Assembly (NCBI GenBank): GCA_030838475.1
Contig: JAUZFP010000037.1
Coordinates: forward strand, 1-64,000
DNA: 64,000 nt
From: Actinomycetota bacterium
GTDB taxonomy: Bacteria > Actinomycetota > Actinomycetes > Actinomycetales > Microbacteriaceae
Direction: 5' to 3'
Below, one piece after another: positions 19,699 to 27,983 of the stretch; position 1 is the stretch's first letter; each line of letters starts with the position of its first letter. Position numbers and translations under genes: made by a program. The notes below the pieces were generated by a model. The model searched no databases. It worked only from the letters and a program-made list of their open reading frames with translations, and was not told where the DNA came from.

Positions 19699-20967
19699 CT
19701 AGAGGAGGATCGAGATCGGGTTCTCGATCCTCCTCGTGAAGGCGGCGAGCCACCGGGCGGCGAGCGCGCCATCCACCGCGCGATGGTCAACCGACAGCGT
19801 GCATCGCATGATGGTGGCGACCGCGACCTCCCCGTTGACAACAACGGGCTGCGGTGTGGCCGCACCGATCGCAAGGATGCCGGACTGCGGCGGATTGAGA
19901 ATCGCCGAGAACTCTGTCGTCCCGTACATTCCGAGATTGGTCACCGCGAAGCTGCCGCCCTCCAGTTCGTCCTGGCGAAGTCGACCCGCGCGCGCACGGT
20001 CAACGAGATCCGCAATGGATTGACTCAGCTCGGTGATCGTCTTCGATTGAACCCCCCGGATGACCGGCGTCAGCAACCCTCCGTCTGTCGCGACTGCGAC
20101 GGCGATATCGACGGCATCCCATCGACGAAGGTGTGTGTCCGTCCACGTGATGTTGGCTTCGGGTACGTCGGTGAAGGCAGCCGCGACCGCTTTCACGACG
20201 AAGTCGTTGACCGACAGTTTGACCGGCGACAGTTCGTTTGCCTGCGCTCGTGCGGTGAGCAGGGCATCCACGTTGCAGTCTGTTGTCAGGTAGAAGTGCG
20301 GAACCGTCGACTTGCTCTCGGTGAGTCGGCGCGCAATAGCTTTGCGCATGGCGGTGTGCGGGATGGCGGTGTAACCGGCCCCGCTCTCGGTCGCCACCGC
20401 GCGTGTCGGTGACGGGGCGGGCCTCGCGGAAATGGCCGCCTCGACATCGACCCGCACGATGCGACCGTTCGGACCGGTTCCGCGAATTGCAGTCAGATCG
20501 ACTCCGTTCTCACGGGCTCGGATTCTCGCGATCGGGCTGATGAACAGGCGTTTGGACCCCTCGACAAGCTCGGGGACCGGAATTGGCTCGGGGACCGGAG
20601 TCGCTGCGGAGGCGGGAGCAGGAGCGAGGGCGGAGGCGGAGGCGGGAGCGGGAGCGGGAGCGGGAGCGAGGGCGGGAGCGAGGGCGGGGGTCGAGCCAAG
20701 GAGGGCGTCGATGTCGGCCTCGGTTTCGCCGCTGCTGATCAGCACCGCGATCGGTGCTCCGACCTGGGTGGAGTCTCCGGGTTTGGCGAGAATGCGACCG
20801 AGGATGCCATCCTGCTCGGCTGGCAGGTCGACCAGCGCCTTCTCGGTCTCCACCTCCGCGAGAGTGTCACCCGCCGAAAACGAGGCGCCAACCTCAACGG
20901 TCCAGGTTGAGACAACTGCCTCTGTCGCGTTTGCCAACACTTCCGGCATCCTCAGGATGGTCGCCAT
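19699..20967 (-). CDS. 2-oxoacid dehydrogenase E2 (dihydrolipoyl acyltransferase)
   Basis: A 422-residue E2 subunit. The lipoyl domain (1-80) has the lipoylated Lys43 in EVETEKALVDL. An Ala/Pro linker of about 50 residues follows, then a peripheral-subunit-binding domain (SPIARIRARENGVDLTAIRG) and the acyltransferase core with DHRAVDG (His395, Asp399) at the end. It transfers acyl groups to CoA. The ATG is one base after the E1 stop, so it is co-transcribed with E1. No E3 gene is nearby. The linker DNA is a GGGAGC/GGAGCG-rich simple repeat. Confidence 0.93.
   Translation of the reverse strand: MATILRMPEVLANATEAVVSTWTVEVGASFSAGDTLAEVETEKALVDLPAEQDGILGRILAKPGDSTQVGAPIAVLISSGETEADIDALLGSTPALAPALAPAPAPAPASASALAPAPASAATPVPEPIPVPELVEGSKRLFISPIARIRARENGVDLTAIRGTGPNGRIVRVDVEAAISARPAPSPTRAVATESGAGYTAIPHTAMRKAIARRLTESKSTVPHFYLTTDCNVDALLTARAQANELSPVKLSVNDFVVKAVAAAFTDVPEANITWTDTHLRRWDAVDIAVAVATDGGLLTPVIRGVQSKTITELSQSIADLVDRARAGRLRQDELEGGSFAVTNLGMYGTTEFSAILNPPQSGILAIGAATPQPVVVNGEVAVATIMRCTLSVDHRAVDGALAARWLAAFTRRIENPISILL
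19702..19735. repeat. Perfect 14-base inverted repeat inside the last E2 codons
   Basis: GAGGAGGATCGAGA (19702-19715) is the exact reverse complement of TCTCGATCCTCCTC (19722-19735), with a six-base loop. It encodes the final residues of E2 and ends at the stop codon. It could form a transcript-end hairpin, although no T-run follows. Confidence 0.75.
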
Positions 20968-20968
20968 T

Positions 20969-23158
20969 TCAGCGCGAACCTCCCCTTGCCGCGAGCACAA
21001 ACTCAAGCCCGGCGACAACTTCTTCGGTCCTCGCGATTGCCGCGCGCTCAAGCACTCGCGAGATACTCGGACTGGCCTCTCCGCCGGTAACCCGCTGCAC
21101 CGGCTGGTCGAGCCAGTCAAAATAGCGGCGCTGGATCTCGTCGGACAGCCAGCCGCCGTAGGACGTTCCGCGAGCACCCTGCTCCACGATCAGAACGTTG
21201 TTGGTCTTCCTGACGCTCTCGCCGATGGTGTCCCAGTCGATCGATGCGCGGTCGAGCCACCGCAGGTCGACGAGATCGGCATCGACGCCCAGCTCCTCGA
21301 TCGCCTCGAGGCTGTGACCGACCATGGAGAGGTAGCTGATGACCGTGACGTCCGAACCCTCGCGCCGCAGGGCGGCCCTGCCGAGAGGCAGGTAGTAGTC
21401 GAGGTCCCCCGCCGGGACGTCCCCCAGTTGCTGATACAGATCGACGTGTTCGATCACCAGCACCGGATCCTGAAGTGCCAGGGCCGTATTCATGAGCCCG
21501 ATATAGTCGGCAGCCGATGACGGGGCGACGATCCGCCAGCCAACACTCGTCGCGAAGATTCCCGCCGGATCCATGAGGTGCTGCGAGCCGTAACCGGAGC
21601 CCATGGCGACCTTCGTGCGAAGCACGAGGGGTACGGGGTTCTCACCGCCGAACATGTGGCGGGCCTTGCCGATCTGGTTGAAGACCTGGTCGGCAGCGAC
21701 CCACAAGAAGTCCGGATACATGAACTCAACCACCGGACGGAAGCGCCCGTCGAGCGCCATCCCGCCACCGAGTCCAGCAAACGCGTTCTCGCTGATAGGT
21801 GTCCCGAGAACACGCCCGTCGAATTTCTTGGCGAGCCCCTTCGTCGCCCCGTTTGTGCCACCGTTCAGCTTGTGCACGTCTTCGCCAAGAATGATGATGC
21901 GGTCATCCTCGGCCATCCGGCGATCCATGACACCGGCGACGGCATCCACGAACTTCACGTTCTCGGTAGCACCCTTGAAGGTGGTCGGTTCGAGCGTGCG
22001 AACGTCGGCGAGTTCACTGCCGTCCCCGCGCACCCCCACGTTGACAAAATCGACGTCCGGCCACAGGTCCGGCTTGATGCGCCGCTTCCCGCTGTTCTCC
22101 GGATCGGGCTCGATCAGCTGGGCGACCGCATCACGCATGGCGGCCTGGGCCTGATCCCGCACAGAGACCAGTCCGGCATCGTCGATGAGACCGAGCGTGC
22201 GCATCTCGTTGCCGACCCGCTCGAGCGGGTCCCTCGCTCGCCAGGCCGCCTCCTCTTCTTTTGTCCGATAGCCGAAGGCACTCCCCGGGTAAGACCCGTT
22301 CTGGTGGAAGAAGCGATAGACCTCGACCTCGATGACGGCGGGCCCGCCACCTGTTCGCAGGATCTTCTCGGCGTCCTTCATCGCGAGGTGGACGGCGAGT
22401 GGGTCCATGCCATCAACTCGCCACGACGGGATGTTGAAGCCGAGCGCACGCGCGGACAGCCTCGGCTCGCCCGTCGCCTCAGCGACGGTGGTCGACACGG
22501 CATAGAGGTTGTTCTCAATGAAAAAGGTGAGCGGGATTTTCCAGGCCGACGCGAGGTTCATGGTCTCGAGCACCGAACCGATGTTGGTTGCGCCGTCGCC
22601 GAAGTACGAGACGGTGATATCGCTCGTGCCGGCGTGCTTCTGTGCCCAGGCATTGCCCGCGCCGAGCGGCACTCCTCCGCCGACAATCGCGTTCGTTCCC
22701 AGGGCTCCAGCCTCGAACCACTGCAGGTGCATGGAGCCACCGCGACCGCGGCAATAGCCCTGCGCAAGGCCGAGAATCTCGGCGAGCGTGCGCTGAAGCA
22801 CAGTCTGAACATCGGCATTCACGAGAGTCTTCGGGTCGATCACGCCACCGGTGACATGGTTCAGTGCTTTTGCGAGAAACTGATGGTGGCCACGATGCGA
22901 TCCATTGATCGCGTCCTTCGACGTCAGCCCGACGATGGAGCCGACGGCTCCTCCCTCCTGGCCGATGCTCGAATGTGCTGGGCCGTGTACGAGGCCCTCG
23001 CCAGCAAGCTCAAGCACGGTCTCTTCAAATGCGCGGATGAGATGCAGCTGACTCAACATCGTTCCGAGGAGTGCGGGATCCGCATTCTTCCAGTCGGCAG
23101 GAGTTGTGCTGAGCTCGACCCAGGGCGATCCGGGTTCCAAACGTCGTCGTTTCGGCAT
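20969..23158 (-). CDS. 2-oxoacid dehydrogenase E1, fused alpha and beta subunits
   Basis: A 729-residue protein. The alpha part (about 25-340) carries the thiamine-diphosphate motif GDG (187-189) to ENN (215-217). The beta part (about 395-725) begins NVKFVDAVAGVMDRRMAEDD and has LGEDV and the PTPISEN-like GTPISENAFAGLGGG. The enzyme decarboxylates a 2-oxoacid and loads the acyl group on E2. Most branched-chain or acetoin E1 enzymes keep the subunits separate, so the fusion is notable. The ATG has GGAG seven bases upstream. It is the first gene of the E1-E2 operon, divergent from the VOC gene. Confidence 0.92.
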   Translation of the reverse strand: MPKRRRLEPGSPWVELSTTPADWKNADPALLGTMLSQLHLIRAFEETVLELAGEGLVHGPAHSSIGQEGGAVGSIVGLTSKDAINGSHRGHHQFLAKALNHVTGGVIDPKTLVNADVQTVLQRTLAEILGLAQGYCRGRGGSMHLQWFEAGALGTNAIVGGGVPLGAGNAWAQKHAGTSDITVSYFGDGATNIGSVLETMNLASAWKIPLTFFIENNLYAVSTTVAEATGEPRLSARALGFNIPSWRVDGMDPLAVHLAMKDAEKILRTGGGPAVIEVEVYRFFHQNGSYPGSAFGYRTKEEEAAWRARDPLERVGNEMRTLGLIDDAGLVSVRDQAQAAMRDAVAQLIEPDPENSGKRRIKPDLWPDVDFVNVGVRGDGSELADVRTLEPTTFKGATENVKFVDAVAGVMDRRMAEDDRIIILGEDVHKLNGGTNGATKGLAKKFDGRVLGTPISENAFAGLGGGMALDGRFRPVVEFMYPDFLWVAADQVFNQIGKARHMFGGENPVPLVLRTKVAMGSGYGSQHLMDPAGIFATSVGWRIVAPSSAADYIGLMNTALALQDPVLVIEHVDLYQQLGDVPAGDLDYYLPLGRAALRREGSDVTVISYLSMVGHSLEAIEELGVDADLVDLRWLDRASIDWDTIGESVRKTNNVLIVEQGARGTSYGGWLSDEIQRRYFDWLDQPVQRVTGGEASPSISRVLERAAIARTEEVVAGLEFVLAARGGSR

Positions 23159-23218
23159 GCACTATCTCCATTGGTTCTCGCCTTTTATCGGCTGTGCGTG
23201 CCAACAGCCTAAGCTGAA

Positions 23219-23233
23219 TTGAATCCAATCGGT
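23219..23233. promoter_or_regulatory. Candidate operator 1 in the E1/VOC divergent promoter
   Basis: TTGAATCCAATCGGT, with the inverted core TTG-N4-CAA. It matches a second copy at 23281-23295 at 13 of 15 positions. It lies 61 bases upstream of the E1 ATG. The nearby GntR/FCD gene is the obvious candidate for the protein that binds it, which is inference. Confidence 0.5.
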
Positions 23234-23280
23234 AGAGAAATTCTCCATATTTGGGGAGAAAACACCCAATTGCGAGTATT

Positions 23281-23295
23281 TTGTATCCAATCAGT
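23281..23295. promoter_or_regulatory. Candidate operator 2 in the E1/VOC divergent promoter
   Basis: TTGTATCCAATCAGT repeats the 23219 site in the same orientation, 62 bases away. It lies 21 bases upstream of the VOC gene ATG. The pair thus places one copy close to each divergent start. Confidence 0.5.
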
Positions 23296-23316
23296 CTCAA
23301 TGACGAGGAGCGACAT

Positions 23317-23850
23317 ATGACGACGGGGATCCCCGGGCTACGAGGTACCGAGCACATCGGGTTCACGGTGCCCGACATCGAAGAGGCGCACCGATTCTTC
23401 GTCGACATCATCGGATGCGAATATCTGTACAGCCTCGGCCCATTCCGTCACGATGACGACGACTGGATGCTCACCCACCTGAACGTCGACCCGCGCACAA
23501 TAATGAAACAGAACCGGTTCTACCGATGCGGCTACGGGCCGAACTTCGAGATCTTCGAATACCAGCCCGTTGGTAGCGCGGCCGCGGAGCCGCGAAACAG
23601 CGATATCGGCGGCCACCATCTTGCGTTCTATGTTGACGATCTCACCTCCGCGATCGCCCATCTGCAATCAAACGGCGTGCGCGTTCTCGACGGACCAACC
23701 TCGAGCTCGAGCCACAATACAGGGCAGCAGTGGATCTACTTCCTCAGTCCGTGGGGCATGCAATTCGAACTCGTGAGCTATCCGAATGGCAAGCAGTACG
23801 AGGCAACCTCGGCGACTAAGCTGTGGCATCCGGCGCATCCGGCGGAATAG
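23317..23850 (+). CDS. VOC-superfamily (glyoxalase/dioxygenase fold) protein
   Basis: A 177-residue protein, MTTGIPGLRGTEHIGFTVPD. One full VOC module pair is visible: EHIGFTVPDIEEAHRFFVDIIG in the first half, then GGHHLAFYVDDLTSAIAHL and WGMQFELVSYPNG in the second. His13-15 region, His in GGHHLAF and Glu in FELVS are plausible metal ligands. The reaction is unknown. GAGGAG precedes the ATG. It is followed by the GntR gene 32 bases later, probably in the same transcript. Confidence 0.82.
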   Translation: MTTGIPGLRGTEHIGFTVPDIEEAHRFFVDIIGCEYLYSLGPFRHDDDDWMLTHLNVDPRTIMKQNRFYRCGYGPNFEIFEYQPVGSAAAEPRNSDIGGHHLAFYVDDLTSAIAHLQSNGVRVLDGPTSSSSHNTGQQWIYFLSPWGMQFELVSYPNGKQYEATSATKLWHPAHPAE

Positions 23851-23882
23851 CCCACGGTCACAATCCCAGGAGAAAATGCCCG

Positions 23883-24548
23883 ATGACACCCTCCCCGAGT
23901 CGAAGCGGTGACGCGGGTTCGCGTATCGCGGATTCGCTTCGCGACTCCATCCTGAGGGGCGAGTTTGCACCGGGCTCGCGTATTCGACAGGAGGATGTCG
24001 CGGACAGGCTGGGAGCAAGTCGACTCCCGGTGCGGGAAGCTCTCCGCATTCTCGAAAGCGAGGGGCTCGTCACTCTGGTGGCAAATACCGGAGCCTGGAT
24101 TGCCCACCTCAGTCTCGAAGAGTGCCAGGAGCTCTACCAAATCAGGGAGCGAGTGGAGCCCCTTCTCCTGAGTTACAGCCTGCCTGGGCTCGACGAAACG
24201 GCGCTGGATCGACTCGCCGCGCTCGCCGACGAGATGCAGGCGGGGACCGATGTCGCCCGCTTCCTGCAACTGGATCGAGAGTTCCATCTGCTGTCATATA
24301 GTGGCGCGCGTACCGCGATCCTCGGCGACACCGTGTTGCGCCTGTGGAACTCCACCCAGCACTACCGGCGCGCCTTCACACTTGTGTCCGGGCCTGTCGG
24401 CAATCGCGCCGTTCACTACGAGCACCAACTTCTGGTCGGAGCGATCCGACGGCGCGACAATGACGACGCGGAGCGAGTGCTTCTCGGGCACATCCGGCGC
24501 ACCCGGCTTGAGCTGCTGTCGCACCCCGACCTGTTTGCTCGGGGTTAG
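23883..24548 (+). CDS. GntR/FadR-subfamily transcriptional regulator (FCD domain)
   Basis: A 221-residue protein with a winged helix at about 10-75 (SLRDSILRGEFAPGSRIRQEDVADRLGASRLPVREALRIL) and an FCD effector domain at about 80-215 containing LDREFHLLSY. FCD regulators respond to small carboxylates and usually repress the local catabolic genes. It follows the VOC gene and probably controls the E1-E2 and VOC promoters through the TTGWATCCAATCRGT repeats. The 3' end overlaps the convergent livF gene by four bases. Confidence 0.9.
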   Translation: MTPSPSRSGDAGSRIADSLRDSILRGEFAPGSRIRQEDVADRLGASRLPVREALRILESEGLVTLVANTGAWIAHLSLEECQELYQIRERVEPLLLSYSLPGLDETALDRLAALADEMQAGTDVARFLQLDREFHLLSYSGARTAILGDTVLRLWNSTQHYRRAFTLVSGPVGNRAVHYEHQLLVGAIRRRDNDDAERVLLGHIRRTRLELLSHPDLFARG

Positions 24549-25318
24549 ACGCTCTTTGCGAGGGTCTCGGCCGGACCTCGCGCACTGGCTCCGAGGTAGA
24601 GCCGCGCCACCTCGGGATCGTTGAGCAGCTCCTGACCTGTGCCGGTCAACGCGACAACCCCAGCTTCAAGAACCGCCGCGCGGTGGGCGACAGCGAGACC
24701 GGAACGTGCGTTCTGCTCAACGAGGAGCACCGTGCGCCCGTCTTCGGCAAGCTTGGAGATACTGGCAAAGACGGAGCTTCGCGCCCGTGGGTCGAGACCG
24801 ATAGATGGCTCATCAAGAAGGATAAGCGCGGGGTCGAGCATGAGCGAGCGCGCCAGTTCGACCTGCTTCTGCTCGCCGCCAGACAGCGATCCGGCGGATG
24901 CGCTGCGCCGTTTGGCGACAATCGGAAACAGCTCCGCGACCTCGGCAAGTCTTCGGCGCAGGAGTGCCTGGTCCGAGAGGATGAACGCGCCCATCGCGAC
25001 GTTCTCCCATACGGTCATTGCCGGGAAGAGACTCCGATCCTGCGGAACATGGACGACGCCGCGCGAAAGCCGTTCCCGAGACGTCAGGGCGCTGATGTTC
25101 TCGCCGCGGAACATCACCGCGCCCGACCTGGGCCGCAGAAGACCGCTCACGGTTTTCAAAACCGTGGACTTTCCTGCGCCGTTCGGCCCGATCAAGCAAA
25201 TGATCTCGCCGCGAGCAACGTCAAGGTTTACCCCCTTGAGGATGAGCCCTGCGCCATAGCCTGCGGTGACCTCGCTGATCTGGAGAATCAGTTCCGGAGT
25301 GGAATTCTTAGCCGCCAA
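24545..25318 (-). CDS. livF: Branched-chain-amino-acid-type ABC transporter ATPase (LivF)
   Basis: A 257-residue ATPase with Walker A GPNGAGKST, signature SLSGGEQKQVELARSL, Walker B LILLDEPSIGLDP and the H-loop LLVEQNARSG. The start is a TTG at 25318 preceded by GGAGG at six bases, and it overlaps the livG end by 11 bases. A longer frame exists but has no conserved residues. It is the last gene of the importer operon. The Liv family imports amino acids, and other organic acids are also known substrates. Confidence 0.9.
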   Translation of the reverse strand: MAAKNSTPELILQISEVTAGYGAGLILKGVNLDVARGEIICLIGPNGAGKSTVLKTVSGLLRPRSGAVMFRGENISALTSRERLSRGVVHVPQDRSLFPAMTVWENVAMGAFILSDQALLRRRLAEVAELFPIVAKRRSASAGSLSGGEQKQVELARSLMLDPALILLDEPSIGLDPRARSSVFASISKLAEDGRTVLLVEQNARSGLAVAHRAAVLEAGVVALTGTGQELLNDPEVARLYLGASARGPAETLAKSV

Positions 25319-26042
25319 GGTATGCCTCCAAAACCTTCGGATTCGATTGCACTTCGGCGGGAGTGCCAAATGCGATTGGTGCGCCTTGGTCGAGAACGAT
25401 GACCGGATCACACAGTCGCATCACAAGTTGCATGTCGTGCTCGACAATCAGGAAGGTCACGCCAGCGGCGTTGCGCTCCCTGATATGTCGTTCCATGGCA
25501 TCGATCATGACCGGATTCACCCCGGCAGTCGGCTCATCAAGTAACACCAGTTTCGGATTGCTCATGAGTACCGCCGCGAACTCCAGGAGTTTGCGCTGCC
25601 CATAAGAAAGATCGGAGGCTGGCAGTTCGAGGAGGGGTTCGAGCCGAAACTCGGCCAGCATCTGTCGAGCGAGTTCCTTGTCCGTCGCCGACACCCGGCG
25701 ACCGAAAAGCTGGCGCCAGGAGTATCCCGCGGCAACGACCAGGTTTTCCTCGACACTCAGCTCAGGAAATATGCGTGCCTGCTGAAAAGTTCGCGAGAGC
25801 CCCCGTCGATACAGGTCCGCGGGGCGAGGGCGCGCAATGGTGTTCCCCCTGAAGTGAATCTGCCCCGAATCGGCTTTGAGGTAGCCGGTGATCATATTGA
25901 ACGCCGTTGTCTTGCCAGACCCGTTCGGACCGATCAGTGCGGTGATCGAGCCCTCGTTGACGGTGAACGAACACTCGTCAACGGCGGTAACTCCGCCGAA
26001 CCGCTTGGTGAGGTGATCCACCTCGAGAAGTACCTCGCTCAA
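25308..26042 (-). CDS. livG: Branched-chain-amino-acid-type ABC transporter ATPase (LivG)
   Basis: A 244-residue ATPase with Walker A GPNGSGKTT, signature LSYGQRKLLEFAAVL, Walker B LVLLDEPTAGVNP and LIVEHDMQLVMRLCD. The NP after TAG/TAGV is typical of LivG. The TTG start shares TTGA with the livM stop. It pairs with LivF as the two nucleotide-binding subunits of the importer. Confidence 0.92.
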   Translation of the reverse strand: MSEVLLEVDHLTKRFGGVTAVDECSFTVNEGSITALIGPNGSGKTTAFNMITGYLKADSGQIHFRGNTIARPRPADLYRRGLSRTFQQARIFPELSVEENLVVAAGYSWRQLFGRRVSATDKELARQMLAEFRLEPLLELPASDLSYGQRKLLEFAAVLMSNPKLVLLDEPTAGVNPVMIDAMERHIRERNAAGVTFLIVEHDMQLVMRLCDPVIVLDQGAPIAFGTPAEVQSNPKVLEAYLGG

Positions 26043-27088
26043 CGCGCGACCTCCGACGTGACGGGTGATTTCGACGCATCCTGAACCTCGGACAGTTGCG
26101 CCGCATCGCGCGCGTCTCCCTCGGCCGCCAAGCGCCGCCGTCGAAGTCGGTCCGAAATCGACGGCAGGATGCCCCGAGGGAGGAACAGCATGATCACGAG
26201 AAAGACCGCAGCGTAGGCCAGCAGGTAAAGCTCACTGGCCCCGAACGTCTGCGCGAAGAACTCCTGGGCGGGAACGAGAATGAATGATCCGAGTACCGGA
26301 CCCCACAGTGTCCCCCGGCCACCAAGAAATGCCATCAGCACCATCCCGATGGTGATGAGCGGGTCAACGGCGAACTGCGGATATATGAATCCGACGTAGT
26401 AGGCCCAGACACAGCCAACCATTGCCACCATTCCGGAGCTCACCGCAAAGGCGATCAACTTGACAGCGGTCACTCGCACACCGACACCGTGCGCCTTGTC
26501 TTCGTCGGCTCGCACCGTGGCGAGCGACAGTCCAATTTTCGAGCGGCTGAAATAGAAGGAGATACCCATGGCGACCGCGAGAAGCGCGAGCATTGCGTAG
26601 TAGAAGGGCCAGTCGTAGGTCGACACGTCAAAAGGTGGTGGTGCGACGCTCTTGCCTTGAGCGCCTCCCGTGAGGGAGTTCAGGTTGAATGCGAGCGTTT
26701 GCGTGATGAAGAGGAACGTGATGGTCACGATCGCAAAGACATCGGCCCGCGTTCGCATCGACACCCAGCCGATCGGGACGCTCAGCAGCGCGACAGCGAC
26801 GCCAACGACAGGCAGCGCGAGGAAGGGCGAGAATCCGTCGCCGACGCTTCCCTGGAACATGATCGCGAATGCGTATGCCCCGATTCCGAAAAACGCCACG
26901 TGTCCGAGGGACGGGTATCCGGCCAGACCGCCGAGGAGGTTCCACGAACTCGAAAGCGCCGCATACATGACCGTAAAGATCAGCATGTTCAACAGCCATA
27001 CCGGGCCACCGAGGATGGGAACGAGAATGAGCAGGCCGAAGAAGATCACGACGCGCAGCAGTCCGAACCGGCTGATCGCGCGCTTCAC
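26039..27088 (-). CDS. livM: Branched-chain-type ABC transporter permease (LivM)
   Basis: A 349-residue integral membrane protein with about nine to ten helices. It has the LivM hallmark YPSLGHVAFFGIGAYAFAI and the cytoplasmic coupling loop RADEDKAHGVGVRVTAVKLIAFAVS. FLGGRGTLWGPVLG is the second conserved loop. The final 35 residues are a hydrophilic tail (SDRLRRRRLAAEGDARDAAQ) longer than usual. The GTG start overlaps the livH stop. Confidence 0.92.
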   Translation of the reverse strand: MKRAISRFGLLRVVIFFGLLILVPILGGPVWLLNMLIFTVMYAALSSSWNLLGGLAGYPSLGHVAFFGIGAYAFAIMFQGSVGDGFSPFLALPVVGVAVALLSVPIGWVSMRTRADVFAIVTITFLFITQTLAFNLNSLTGGAQGKSVAPPPFDVSTYDWPFYYAMLALLAVAMGISFYFSRSKIGLSLATVRADEDKAHGVGVRVTAVKLIAFAVSSGMVAMVGCVWAYYVGFIYPQFAVDPLITIGMVLMAFLGGRGTLWGPVLGSFILVPAQEFFAQTFGASELYLLAYAAVFLVIMLFLPRGILPSISDRLRRRRLAAEGDARDAAQLSEVQDASKSPVTSEVAR

Positions 27089-27963
27089 AGTGCCCCTCGC
27101 GTCTTCGCACCGAAGAGACCGCGCGGTCGCAGCAGCAGCACGAGTAGCAAAACGATGAAGAAGGTGAAGTCGGACCAGATCGGGGACGCAAGCGCGGAGA
27201 CGAGCGACGAGGCGACGCCCATGATCAGGGCCGCAACGACCGAACCACCGATGCTGCCGAGCCCACCGAGGACGACGATGGTAAGCAGCCGGCTAATCAG
27301 GTCGTAGTGGCTACCCGGGTTGAACGAGTTGAGCATCCCAAAAACGGAGCCCGCCGCCGCCGCCGTGGCCGCACCAAGGCCGAAGCCCAGGGCGGACACG
27401 CGATTCGCGTTGACCCCGAGTAGCTGCGCGGACATCGGGTTTTGTACCGTTGCCCGAACCGATCGCCCGAATTTCGTGCGCTGCAGGATGAAGTAGAGAA
27501 CTCCCAGCATCACGATCGAGAGAAGGAAGGCGACAAATCGGACCAGGCTGATCTGATAGCCGAAGACGGTCCAGCTGTAGTTCGCATAGGTGGGCTGCAC
27601 ATTCGTGAGGGTCGCGCCGTACGCGAACGAAAGGGCGCCCTCGATCGCTAGCGCGATCGCGAAGGTGACGAGTAGTGAGAGTTGTGCGACATCCTCACCA
27701 TGCAGTGGGCGCAGAAGCGCCCACTGCAATCCGATGCCCACGAGGAAGAGCAACGGCGTGGTGATGAGGATTGAGACGAACGGGTCAATACCGAGGGTGG
27801 TGAACAACGTGTAGGTCAGGTACGCACCGAGAACTACCAGTGCGCCCTGCGCGAGGTTCACCACCTTCATGATTCCGAAGATGAGCGTCTGCCCGCTTGC
27901 CATGAGGGCGTAAACCCCGCCGGTAAGGATTCCGAGAATGATTGCCTGGATCAGAGCGTGCAT
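27085..27963 (-). CDS. livH: Branched-chain-type ABC transporter permease (LivH)
   Basis: A 292-residue permease with about eight helices. LTGGVYALMASGQTLIFGIMK is at the N-terminus, the VRATVQNPMSAQLLGVN coupling helix in the middle, and VLGGLGSIGGSVVAALIMG toward the end. These are LivH-family marks. The ATG lies 20 bases downstream of the end of the substrate-binding protein gene. Confidence 0.92.
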   Translation of the reverse strand: MHALIQAIILGILTGGVYALMASGQTLIFGIMKVVNLAQGALVVLGAYLTYTLFTTLGIDPFVSILITTPLLFLVGIGLQWALLRPLHGEDVAQLSLLVTFAIALAIEGALSFAYGATLTNVQPTYANYSWTVFGYQISLVRFVAFLLSIVMLGVLYFILQRTKFGRSVRATVQNPMSAQLLGVNANRVSALGFGLGAATAAAAGSVFGMLNSFNPGSHYDLISRLLTIVVLGGLGSIGGSVVAALIMGVASSLVSALASPIWSDFTFFIVLLLVLLLRPRGLFGAKTRGAL

Positions 27964-27983
27964 CTTCGATCAGTCCTGCGTTT

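Noticed and set aside
20590-20690. GGGAGC/GGAGCG simple repeat as a possible variable tandem repeat
   Set aside because: It encodes the Ala/Pro linker of E2, a normal feature of these enzymes. It may vary in length but needs no separate explanation.
21578-23212. 544-codon frame on the + strand opposite E1
   Set aside because: No domain and His/Arg-rich composition. E1 with its thiamine motif occupies the other strand.
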